55,437 nt of DNA from Actinomycetes bacterium (GTDB taxonomy: Bacteria; Actinomycetota; Acidimicrobiia; Acidimicrobiales; Palsa-688): NCBI GenBank assembly GCA_021828475.1, contig JAJZIY010000016.1, positions 1 to 55,437 on the forward strand, given 5' to 3'. The notes under the pieces were generated by a model that saw only the letters and a program-made list of their open reading frames with translations, did not search any database and was not told the DNA's origin. The translations under genes were made by a program, and so were the position numbers. Shown piece after piece: positions 9,333-18,580 of the stretch; within the stretch, counting starts at the first letter, position 1, and every line of letters starts with the position of its first letter.

Positions 9333-9417
9333 AGCGGCGGTACTGTAGAGTAAACGAGGCCGCATCCTTCCTGTGCTCTGACTGACCTCCAGCCCGCCAG
9401 GGAACGGGGGAGGAGCG

Positions 9418-9771
9418 ATGCGGTGTTGGCAGGTGTCAGAGCGCGACGCGGGTCGCACGGAGGTCGATGTGGATACTTCCTGGATGGTGCAGGGGCGATG
9501 CCGGGAACTTCCCCCAGAGGTTTTCTTCCCCAGTGATGGGGTGGGTGTGGAGGTGGCCCGCCACTACTGTGCCGAGTGCCCAGTGAAGGGGCCGTGCCTC
9601 GAATACGCCCTTGAAAACCACATTGAGCACGGTGTTTGGGGCGGAGCATCCGAGCGGGAGCGCCGTCGTATCGCCCGCAGCCGCAGGGGCATGCCCTCGC
9701 GCGTCGGTGCCGGTCTGCCGCAGTCGGTGCGTGGTCCGGGGGCCGTGCACTCGGCTACCGGCCACAAGTAG
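9418..9771 (+). CDS. WhiB-family iron-sulfur regulator
   Basis: Protein of 117 residues with the four conserved cysteines C28, C51, C54 and C60 (C-x22-C-x2-C-x5-C) that ligate a [4Fe-4S] cluster, the GVWGG turn, and a basic tail (SERERRRIARSRRG) that contacts DNA. WhiB proteins bind the sigma factor region 4 and act as redox- or nitric-oxide-responsive transcription regulators found only in actinobacteria and their phages. ATG 9418 follows a GGGGGAGGAG purine run closely; a downstream GTG could also be used. The C-terminal 25 residues are unusual and probably flexible. Sub-class is uncertain, closest to WhiB1/WhiB4 types by eye. Confidence 0.9.
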   Translation: MRCWQVSERDAGRTEVDVDTSWMVQGRCRELPPEVFFPSDGVGVEVARHYCAECPVKGPCLEYALENHIEHGVWGGASERERRRIARSRRGMPSRVGAGLPQSVRGPGAVHSATGHK

Positions 9772-9882
9772 CCAAACCCGACCGCAAGTCGGTCGACCAG
9801 GCAAAGGGCAGCAGAAGCAGGGCTGTCCGTGCCGTACCCACGTAGAGGGTCGCTGACCCTGCCTGCGCAGCGGGCCCACGAC

Positions 9883-9912
9883 AGCTCGCCCGTCGATGTC
9901 GAGGGGCGAGCT
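9883..9912. terminator. Candidate bidirectional terminator between whiB and tatA
   Basis: Perfect 9-bp inverted repeat AGCTCGCCC/GGGCGAGCT with a 12-nt loop between the convergent whiB and tatA genes. There is no T tract, as is common for GC-rich actinobacterial terminators. Confidence 0.45.
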
Positions 9913-9948
9913 TCCCAGCGCTCGGGTCGACTGATGCTGGCGGTGGCC

Positions 9949-10284
9949 TCAGGTCTGAGCGGCCGGGGGCTGCGCTGCAGCGCGGGTCTTGGCCTCGCGG
10001 TCTGCCAGGAGGGCGTCCAGCTCGGCTCTCGTGAGGGTCACGCTGTCGGCGGGAACAGCCCCGACGGGCGCGGGCCCGACCGCAGGAGGCATGGGCAAAG
10101 GTGCCGGTGCAGGAGCCTGCACCGCCGCGGCACCTTCGGTGGCCTCGGCGTGAGCCTTGCGGAACTCTTTCATTGCATCGCCCGCGTTCTTGGCGAGCTT
10201 GGGCAGTTGACTGCCCCCGAAGAGCACCACGACCACGAGGGCTACCCAGATCCAGTCGCTGCTCACGATTGTTGCCAGCATCAC
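9949..10284 (-). CDS. tatA: Sec-independent translocase TatA/TatB-like subunit
   Basis: Protein of 111 residues with the TatA layout: a short N-terminal membrane helix (about 11-22, IWVALVVVVLFGG), the hinge LFGGSQLPKLAKNAG, an amphipathic helix (GDAMKEFRKAHAEA) and a flexible Ala/Pro-rich tail. TatA oligomers form the pore-like element that moves folded twin-arginine proteins across the membrane. The gene stands alone with no tatB or tatC beside it, which is usual in actinobacteria where tatA and tatC are often apart. ATG 10284 or 10281 are both possible starts. TatA rather than TatB is chosen from the short tail. Confidence 0.88.
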   Translation of the reverse strand: MMLATIVSSDWIWVALVVVVLFGGSQLPKLAKNAGDAMKEFRKAHAEATEGAAAVQAPAPAPLPMPPAVGPAPVGAVPADSVTLTRAELDALLADREAKTRAAAQPPAAQT

Positions 10285-10330
10285 TACACCTCCGGGATGA
10301 TCCGGCCCGACACCCCTAGCCTAGCTGGTC

Positions 10331-11197
10331 ATGGAGCGTCCGCCCTGCGCCCCCGTCCGGCCTGCCGATCTGCCGGACGACCTGTTGGAGTGCGTGGTCA
10401 ATGTGAGCGAGGGCAGGGACGGCTCCATCATCGCCAGGCTGGCAGCCAGCTGCGGGCCGACGCTGGCGGACGTGCACACCGACCCGGGTCACAACCGGTC
10501 CGTGTTCACGCTGCTCGGGCGCACCGCCCCGGTCGAGAAAGGGGCCCGTGGCCTCGCCGTCGCCGTCGTGGGTGCGCTCGACCTCCGGCTGCACTCCGGG
10601 GCTCACCCCCGCATCGGGGCCCTCGACGTCGTGCCCTTCGTCGCCCTCGAGGGTTGGCCGCTGCGCAACGGGTCGCCGGGCCGAGCTCGGGCCGCGCGGG
10701 GGGCTTTCGCGTCGTGGGCGGCGGCGGAGCTCGCGCTGCCCGTCTTCCTCTACGGCCCGGAGAGGTCCCTGCCGGAGGTGCGGCGCGGAGCATGGCAAGG
10801 GTTGCCGCCGGACGCCGGCCCGCAGCGGGGCCACCCGACCGCCGGCGCCGTAGCTGTCGGTTGCCGCCGCCTGCTGGTTGCGTACAACCTCTGGCTGGCC
10901 GACGCCGACCTCAGCCTGGCGAGGAGGCTGGCTGCCGGGTTGCGCAGCCCCGCTGTGCGGGCGCTGGGCTTGCAGCTCGGCAGCTCGGTGCAGGTCTCGT
11001 GCAACCTGCTCGAACCGCTCGAGGTCGGACCGGCCGAGGTCTGGGACGCGGTGTCGGCGGCCGCACCCGTCGCCCGAGCCGAGCTCGTCGGTCTCGTCCC
11101 CTGGGCGGTGCTGGCACGAGCTCCGGCGGAGCGCTGGCACGAGCTCGACCTGGCACCGGAGCGGTCCTTGGAGCACGCCCTGTGGTCCCGTCAGTGA
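10331..11197 (+). CDS. Glutamate formiminotransferase-like protein (FTCD N-terminal domain family)
   Basis: Protein of 288 residues matching the formiminotransferase subdomains: VVNVSEGRD, ADVHTDPGHNRSV and LHSGAHPRIGALDVVPF. Family members move the formimino group of formiminoglutamate to tetrahydrofolate at the end of histidine breakdown. Here the conserved first half is clear but the rest is divergent, and no hut genes or cyclodeaminase are nearby, so the substrate is uncertain; a folate-linked role is an inference. The gene is divergent from tatA, with 46 bp between starts, and convergent with the second whiB, from which it is separated by a strong hairpin. Confidence 0.75.
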   Translation: MERPPCAPVRPADLPDDLLECVVNVSEGRDGSIIARLAASCGPTLADVHTDPGHNRSVFTLLGRTAPVEKGARGLAVAVVGALDLRLHSGAHPRIGALDVVPFVALEGWPLRNGSPGRARAARGAFASWAAAELALPVFLYGPERSLPEVRRGAWQGLPPDAGPQRGHPTAGAVAVGCRRLLVAYNLWLADADLSLARRLAAGLRSPAVRALGLQLGSSVQVSCNLLEPLEVGPAEVWDAVSAAAPVARAELVGLVPWAVLARAPAERWHELDLAPERSLEHALWSRQ

Positions 11198-11316
11198 GCC
11201 GGGGTGGTTGCCGTCCTGTGCGCTGCGCGCTCGAGCCGACCTGCGTAGCGCACCGGGAGCGGTACGGCGCTCACCGGCGGGTCGACCTCGTGCCAGGGTG
11301 AGCAACCCTCAATGAC

Positions 11317-11360
11317 GACGAGGCACGCCCTTGGCCACTCGGGCCGGGGCGTGCCTCGTC
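11317..11360. terminator. Strong bidirectional terminator
   Basis: Perfect 14-bp inverted repeat GACGAGGCACGCCC/GGGCGTGCCTCGTC with a 16-nt loop, placed between the convergent formiminotransferase-like and whiB genes. Confidence 0.75.
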
Positions 11361-11383
11361 GGGGGAAGATTTGGACGGTACGA

Positions 11384-11698
11384 CTAAGAGGCCTGGCCGA
11401 CCCTGTAAGGGGCGCCGTTGCGACGCCTGCGCAACCGGCGGCGCTCCCGCTCCGACAACCCGCCCCAGATACCGAACTTCTCGCTGTTGTCCAGGGCGTA
11501 CTGCAGGCACTCCTCTCGCACCACGCAGCCCCGGCAGACCTCCTTGGCCTCCCGGGTGGAGCCTCCCCGCTCCGGGAAGAAGAGGTCGGGGTCGACCCCC
11601 AGGCAGTTGGCTGACCGTTGCCATGACGGCACTTCGCTCTCCAAGCGCAGCCCGGTCGCATCGGCCGGTAGGCGCAACAAGCGCACAATGTCAGTCAC
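11384..11698 (-). CDS. WhiB-family regulator, WhiB2-like
   Basis: From GTG 11698, preceded by GGGAG with good spacing, the product has 104 residues; the frame extends to 11758 but the extra part is poorly conserved in style. The four cluster cysteines are C32, C55, C58 and C64, followed by FGIWGGLSERERRRLRRRR, the turn and basic DNA-binding tail typical of WhiB2/WhmD, which governs septation and cell division. The short C-terminus is NGAPYRVGQAS. It is a paralogue of the whiB gene 2 kb away but clearly different in sequence, so a recent duplication is unlikely. The WhiB2 assignment is by resemblance. Confidence 0.9.
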   Translation of the reverse strand: MTDIVRLLRLPADATGLRLESEVPSWQRSANCLGVDPDLFFPERGGSTREAKEVCRGCVVREECLQYALDNSEKFGIWGGLSERERRRLRRRRNGAPYRVGQAS

Positions 11699-11855
11699 CG
11701 GCGGCTCCCATTCGCTCGTGGTCGGATCGGTGGAGTGGTGAACGGACCGTCTCACCACGACGTAACTACGCGGAGCGTAACTACATCGGTGTCATCTTCC
11801 CGCATCGCCGCCGCTACCGCAAGAGGATGTTCCGCAGGTGCGCACACGGCCGTGC

Positions 11856-12728
11856 TCACGCTCTGCGGGTTAGCACCACTTCCACGCAGGCGGACGAACC
11901 AGCCGGCCCGCTGTAGACGCCGCGGAGTGGCGCCACATCCGAGTAGTCCCTGCCGCGGGCCACCACGATGTGGCGCTCGCCGACCTCAACGAGGTTCGTC
12001 GGGTCGTAAGCCGTCCACCCAGCCGTCCATGCCTCGACCCAGGCGTGGCTTTCCCCTACGACGTGAGCGCCGATGGTGCCCGCCGGCTTCGGGTAGAAGT
12101 AGCCGGAAACGTACCGGGCGGGCACCCCGATGGCCCGCAGCACGCCGAGAGTGACGTGGGTGAAGTCCTGGCACACGCCGCGACCACCGCTCCACGCCTG
12201 GGTCGCCGTAGTCGTGACGCCCGTGCTCTTGCTCGCGTACTCGAGCTGGGAGCGCGCCCACTCGACTGCTCGGGCAGCCGCCTCTGCCGGGTCGGCGCAC
12301 GCAGCCCTGATCGCGGCCGCCACTTCTGCGAAGTCCAGCGGCGACACCAGCGGGCATGGTGCAAGGAACTCGTAAAAGCGGTCCTCTGTCGCCGCCGAGC
12401 GCAAGTCCTCCCAGCTAGCGGCTTCTGGCAGGCGGCCGTCACGGTCTGCTCCGGCACCGGTGGTGAGGCCCAGCCCTGTCTCCACCACGGCGCGGCTCGT
12501 CACCACGAGGGCGCCGTGCGGTTCGTGCAGGTCGAAAGCATGCACGAGCGAGCCCCAGTAATCGCGGTAGGCGAAGACCTCTGCCCTGGGGCTCACGGCC
12601 AGGTTGGCGTCCACGACACTCTGGGACGGCGTGTCGAGCGGCGTCACCCTGGCCTCGTTGTAGGAGGCGACCACCGGCCGCTCGTAGCGGTAGTCGGTGA
12701 CGTGGTTGACCTCGATGCGCCAGGTCAA
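11856..12728 (-). CDS. Transglutaminase-like cysteine peptidase (BTLCP-type)
   Basis: Protein of about 290 residues. The N-terminal domain (IEVNHVTDYRYERPV) is the bacterial transglutaminase-like N domain; the core carries the catalytic triad Cys in GGRGVCQDF, His in ESHAWVEAW and Asp in YDPTN. The start is taken as TTG 12728, which overlaps the stop of the alpha-E gene by 4 bp and gives the normal N-terminus; upstream the frame is noise. In this gene context such enzymes are thought to cleave peptide or isopeptide bonds made by the linked ATP-grasp. It is the last gene of the five-gene operon. The start codon is unusual but well placed. Confidence 0.87.
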   Translation of the reverse strand: MTWRIEVNHVTDYRYERPVVASYNEARVTPLDTPSQSVVDANLAVSPRAEVFAYRDYWGSLVHAFDLHEPHGALVVTSRAVVETGLGLTTGAGADRDGRLPEAASWEDLRSAATEDRFYEFLAPCPLVSPLDFAEVAAAIRAACADPAEAAARAVEWARSQLEYASKSTGVTTTATQAWSGGRGVCQDFTHVTLGVLRAIGVPARYVSGYFYPKPAGTIGAHVVGESHAWVEAWTAGWTAYDPTNLVEVGERHIVVARGRDYSDVAPLRGVYSGPAGSSACVEVVLTRRA

Positions 12729-13647
12729 GCGCTCCACTCCACGATGGCGGCGGGGCGGAAGTAGCGTTCCGAGATAGAGGCGCCGGCGTCCGAGCAACGG
12801 TCCTGCAGGTGGGCCAGGCGCCCGGGGAGGTCGGCCAGGAGGTCGCCGGCAGAGCTGAACTCCAGTTGGGCGCGCGCCTGGCCGAGGTAACGGCGGGCGG
12901 CGTCGTCGACGCCGGCGCGCCCGGACCGGGGGTCGATCTCCGACAGGCAGGCTTCGGCCGCCCGCAGGGAGAAGTAGAGCGACCGCGGGAAGAGCCGGTC
13001 GAGCACGAGGAACTCCGATGCGGAGGAGCCGTCGACTGCCCGCTGGTAGGTGCGCAGGTAGGACTCGTAGGCCGAGCAGCACCGCAACGTGGTCACCCAT
13101 CCGGCTTGGCCCAAGCTGTCGCCGTAGCGGGCGGACAGCAGGCGAGCCGTCATGTCGACGCGTTCGAGGCTCCGGCCGAGCACGAGGAACTTCCAGCCGT
13201 CGTCCCTGCTCATGGTCGACTCGGAGAGCCCGGCCAGTATCGCGCAGCGTTCCTTGACCCAGCGGAAGAACGCGTGGGGCATCTGGCCCCCGGCGTCCTC
13301 CACCAGGCGGGGCAGGGCCTCATGGGTCGCGTTGACGCACTCCCACATCTCCGTCGACACGGCTTCGCGCGCCCCCCGGGCGTTGTCCCACGCCGCCGAC
13401 AGGGAGCACACTATGGAGCCGGCGTAGGCCGTGTCGAAGGCCAGGGCCTGGGTCACGCTCAGAGCGTCAGAGCCGTCCTGGGGCGCCGCCGGCCGGCCCA
13501 TCACCTGGAGCAGGGCCCGTCCTGTCGCCGTCTCGTCCACCCATCTGTCCTCGAGCAGGAGGTGGAAGTGGACGTCCAGGATGCGTGCCGTGTCCTCGGC
13601 GCGTTCGACGTAGCGGCCCAGCCAGTACAGCGACTCGGCGATGCGGC

Positions 13648-13654
<7 letters not shown>
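12725..13654 (-). CDS. Alpha-E domain protein (DUF403)
   Basis: Protein of 309 residues beginning VLSRIAESLYWLGRYVERAED, the usual N-terminus of this all-helical family (first Val is the GTG start at 13654). It keeps the conserved charged helices around WECVNATHE, RDDGWKFLVLGRSLERVDMTARLL and LDRLFPRSLYFS. Function is unknown; it nearly always travels with a circularly permuted ATP-grasp and a transglutaminase-like protease, and comparative genomics has suggested a peptide synthesis or tagging module. The gene overlaps the ATP-grasp by 7 bp and the transglutaminase by 4 bp, so all three should be made in fixed ratio. Confidence 0.85.
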
Positions 13655-15315
<1,661 letters not shown>

Positions 15316-15402
15316 GCCAAATGACTACCAGGCCAGTGTTTCGGCAGCGTTACGCGAGGGAGTCTTCTTGTGGCACCAGCGCCGGCGGCGGCCGGGCGCA
15401 CC

Positions 15403-17133
15403 TCAGGCCGGGCGCCGCCCGCCCGAACGACTGGAACGGCGTGATTGGAGGAAGTCGACGAGCACGTAGTCGCCGAGGGACTCGGGAGAGGTGAAGAAAG
15501 CCCTACCCCGGTTGAGGCGCGCCATCTGCTCCACGAAATGGCGCAGGTGCCCGTCGGCGTCGAGGGCGAACGTGTTGACCTGGACGCCTTCGCGCGCACA
15601 CCTCGCCACCTCTACGAGGGTGGCCTCCACCGTCTCCTGCGTGGGGGGGTAGGCGAACACCGGCTCCGGGGCACCGGCGGGCCAGTGCGCCGTCGGCTCG
15701 CCGTCGGTCACCATGATCACCTGCTTGGTACCTCGCTGGTGCGAGAGCATGCGTCGGGAAAGGAGCAGGCCGTGCTGGATGTTGGTACCCCAGTCGTAGT
15801 CCCAGGAGACCTCTGGCAGGTCGCGGAAGGCTATCTCCCGTGCCGCCCGGGAGAAGCCGACGATGCCGAGGTAGTCGGTCGGGAACCGCCCCGAGATCAG
15901 TGCGTGGAGCGCCATGGCCATCTTCTTCGCCGCGAGGAAGTTGTCCCGCATCGGCATGGACAGTGACAGGTCGAGCATTATCACCGTGGCCGACCGCGTC
16001 AGGGATTCTGTTTGCTCGACCTCGAAGTCCTCGGGGAGCAGGCGTACGGGCGAGCCCGGGCCCTGCCTGGTGACGGCGTTGCGTAGGGTCCGCTCGATGG
16101 ACAGGTTGAACTGGTCGCCCCACTGGTAGGGCCTTGTCTCCCCCGAGCGCTCGTGCCCGGGGCCGGGCCGGCCGACAGGGTGCTGTCCTGAACGGAACCT
16201 CTCGATCCGCGAGTACAGATCCGCCAGCGCCCGGTCACCGATACGTCGCAGGCCGCGTGGTGTGAGGCGCAGCCGCCCCTCCTTCTGCTCCACGAGGCCG
16301 CTTTCCCGGAGGCGCCTGGCCATCGATGACAGGGCTCCGAGCGACCTGGCGTCCTCCTCGCCGAGGATCTGGCGTGCCCTCTCGATGTCCACTTCCGCGA
16401 GCGCCCCCGGGCTGGGGGCGCCGGCCAGCAACTGTTCGAGGTCCCCAAGGTCCGCCAGGTCTGCAGCCACCGAACCGGCGGGCCCGACCACGAGGCTCAT
16501 GGCCATGGGGTCGCCTGCGAGGGGGGTGCCCGCCAGGTTGGCGGCGAGACGGGCCAGTTCGCGCTCCATCTCCCCGTCGCCGGCCAGGATGGCTTCGGAC
16601 AGCTCGGCAAGCTGTGCCCGCTGCGCCGCCGACATCGAGCCCAGCACGGCGCGGGCCTCGGCCATCTGGCGCCCCAGCGCCTCCATCAGCTCGTCCACGT
16701 CGCGGGGCCGGCCGGGCACCATGTCCCCGAACTCCCTCATGAACTGGTCGAACTCGGCCCCGACATCCTGGCCGGCGCGGCGGTGCTCGACCAGGTCGTT
16801 CAGGGCCGCGAGCATCTGCCTTGCGCGCTCCAGAGCCTCGGGAGAGGCACCGGCCAGGGATTCGTGCATCCGCGAGAAGGCCTCCCCTGCCAGCTCGCTG
16901 CGCTTCTTGCGGGAGCGTTCGAGCAGCTCGCGCAAACCTTTGACCCGGTCGCCGGGCCCGTTGAGGAAGCCCCTCTGCATGAGCCGGCGTAGCGCCTGGT
17001 CGGCGTCGCCATGCTCGACGAGGTCGTCGACGAGGCGGTCGAAGACGCTGTCCCCGGCGAGGTCGCCGGGGCTCTGGGTGCCGTCCCAGCGCGAGTAGCG
17101 GGCGTGGCGCGCCGGTCCGGACGGCTCTGTCAC
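15403..17133 (-). CDS. VWA-domain protein (CoxE/MoxR-associated type)
   Basis: Protein of 576 residues. The N-terminal two thirds are helical and charged; the C-terminal von Willebrand A domain (about 380-550) has a complete MIDAS: DLSLSM near residue 388, a Thr in the DWGTNIQHG loop, and Asp in MVTDGEPTAHW. VWA proteins paired with MoxR ATPases act as chaperone-like modules that insert metals or remodel protein complexes. GTG 17133 overlaps the MoxR stop by 4 bp (GTGA). An 87-bp gap separates it from the ATP-grasp gene on the same strand, so one transcript is likely. No target enzyme such as CO dehydrogenase is present here. Confidence 0.87.
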   Translation of the reverse strand: MTEPSGPARHARYSRWDGTQSPGDLAGDSVFDRLVDDLVEHGDADQALRRLMQRGFLNGPGDRVKGLRELLERSRKKRSELAGEAFSRMHESLAGASPEALERARQMLAALNDLVEHRRAGQDVGAEFDQFMREFGDMVPGRPRDVDELMEALGRQMAEARAVLGSMSAAQRAQLAELSEAILAGDGEMERELARLAANLAGTPLAGDPMAMSLVVGPAGSVAADLADLGDLEQLLAGAPSPGALAEVDIERARQILGEEDARSLGALSSMARRLRESGLVEQKEGRLRLTPRGLRRIGDRALADLYSRIERFRSGQHPVGRPGPGHERSGETRPYQWGDQFNLSIERTLRNAVTRQGPGSPVRLLPEDFEVEQTESLTRSATVIMLDLSLSMPMRDNFLAAKKMAMALHALISGRFPTDYLGIVGFSRAAREIAFRDLPEVSWDYDWGTNIQHGLLLSRRMLSHQRGTKQVIMVTDGEPTAHWPAGAPEPVFAYPPTQETVEATLVEVARCAREGVQVNTFALDADGHLRHFVEQMARLNRGRAFFTSPESLGDYVLVDFLQSRRSSRSGGRRPA

Positions 17134-18548
17134 GACCGCCTCGAGCTGTAGCCGGCGCCCCGGGCCCTGGGCTGCTTGTTGAGGCGCTTGGACAGGTGCA
17201 GGCCTTCCAGGACCAGCTCGAGGGCGGCGGCGAGGGAGGCGGGCGATGCGCTGTGCGCCAGCCCCTCGACCGGCGGGCGCAGGCCGGGGTGGGCGTCGAG
17301 GGTGGCCAGGTAGTCGGAGGCGGCTCTGTCGTCGCCCACGTCCACCGTCGAGCCGTCGTCAAGCTCGGGGACGGCCTTGGCCAGCTCGGCGGGGTTGACC
17401 CGGCGACGGAAGACCCCCAGCACGGCCTGGCGGGTCAGCTTGGCGAAGAGCTCTTCAGGTCCGTCGTCGTCCAAGGAGTCCACCTCGATCTTGCCGGCAC
17501 TCGAGTACAGCAGGGCCGGCAGGTCGCTGACCCTGGGCACGGCCTCGGGCTCACCCAGGCGCAGGGCACGGCGGCCCGCTGCGGCGAGCAGGGTCTCGTA
17601 GTTGGCGACGCCCATGCGCACCGACACGCCGGAGCGCTGGTTGACACTGGGGCTGCGGCGCGCCAGCTGGGAGAGGTCCGCGACCACTTCGGCCATGTAC
17701 GGCGGCATCTCCAAGCGGGTGCCGGGCAGGGCGGGCAGGCGCGCCTCCTGCTCTATGACCCGTACCTCGGTGGCCGTGTCGAGCGGGTAATGGGTCCGCA
17801 CCTGAGCGCCGAAGCGGTCCTTGAGCGGGGTGATCATGCGACCGCGGCTCGTGTAGTCCTCGGGGTTGGCCGACGCCACCAGCATGACGTCGAGCGGCAG
17901 GCGGATCTTGTAGCCGCGCACCTGCACGTCGCGCTCCTCCAGGACGTTGAGCAGGCCCACCTGGATGCGCTCGGCCAGGTCCGGCAGCTCGTTGATGGCG
18001 AATATCCCTCGGTTGGTCCTCGGCACCAGGCCGTAGTGCAGGGTGAGCTCGTCGGAGAGGTAGCGGCCCTCGGCGACCTTGACGGGGTCCACCTCGCCGA
18101 TCAGGTCGGCTATCGAGGTGTCGGGCGTAGCCAGCTTCTCCGAGAAACGCTTGGACCTGTGCACCCATTCGATCGGGCACGCGTCCCCGCGGCTCTCGAG
18201 CATGTCGCGACCGTGGCGGGAGATGGGGGCGAAAGCATCGTCGAGCACCTCTGAGCCGGCCACCACGGGCAGCCACTCGTCGAGCAGCTCGACCAATCCT
18301 CGCATCAGGCGCGTCTTGCCTTGGCCCCTCTCGCCCAGGAAGACGATGTCGTGGCCGGCCAACAGCGCGTTCTCGACAGCCGGCAGCACGCTGTCCTCGT
18401 AACCGACCAGGCCCTCGACAACGGGCCGGCCCTCTGCCACCCGGGCGGCTGCGTTGGCCCTGAGCTCCTCTTTGACCGATCGTGGGCGCCAGCCTGAGAG
18501 CCGCAGCTCGGCGAGGGTCGTGGGCCTGGGGGAGCGGGGCTTAGCCAT
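17130..18548 (-). CDS. MoxR-family AAA+ ATPase
   Basis: Protein of 472 residues. The AAA+ core starts near residue 45 with Walker A at 72-79 (GERGQGKT); the Walker B region reads IFAINELPDL, with NE in place of the more common DE; sensor 1 is in VMLVASANPEDYTSRGR and an arginine-rich segment follows (TPLKDRFGAQVRTHYPL). MoxR proteins couple ATP hydrolysis to maturation or remodelling of partner complexes together with a VWA protein, here the next gene. ATG 18548 is the first gene of the operon that continues through ATP-grasp, alpha-E and transglutaminase. It is divergent from the glycosidase-like gene with only 32 bp between starts. Confidence 0.9.
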   Translation of the reverse strand: MAKPRSPRPTTLAELRLSGWRPRSVKEELRANAAARVAEGRPVVEGLVGYEDSVLPAVENALLAGHDIVFLGERGQGKTRLMRGLVELLDEWLPVVAGSEVLDDAFAPISRHGRDMLESRGDACPIEWVHRSKRFSEKLATPDTSIADLIGEVDPVKVAEGRYLSDELTLHYGLVPRTNRGIFAINELPDLAERIQVGLLNVLEERDVQVRGYKIRLPLDVMLVASANPEDYTSRGRMITPLKDRFGAQVRTHYPLDTATEVRVIEQEARLPALPGTRLEMPPYMAEVVADLSQLARRSPSVNQRSGVSVRMGVANYETLLAAAGRRALRLGEPEAVPRVSDLPALLYSSAGKIEVDSLDDDGPEELFAKLTRQAVLGVFRRRVNPAELAKAVPELDDGSTVDVGDDRAASDYLATLDAHPGLRPPVEGLAHSASPASLAAALELVLEGLHLSKRLNKQPRARGAGYSSRRS

Positions 18549-18580
18549 CTACAAAAGCTACCTTTGTACCCATCGTTGTC

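Noticed and set aside
12729..13100. Long N-terminal extension of the transglutaminase-like gene to 13100
   Set aside because: It lies across the coding sequence of the alpha-E protein in another frame, and TTG 12728 with a 4-bp overlap gives the normal domain start.
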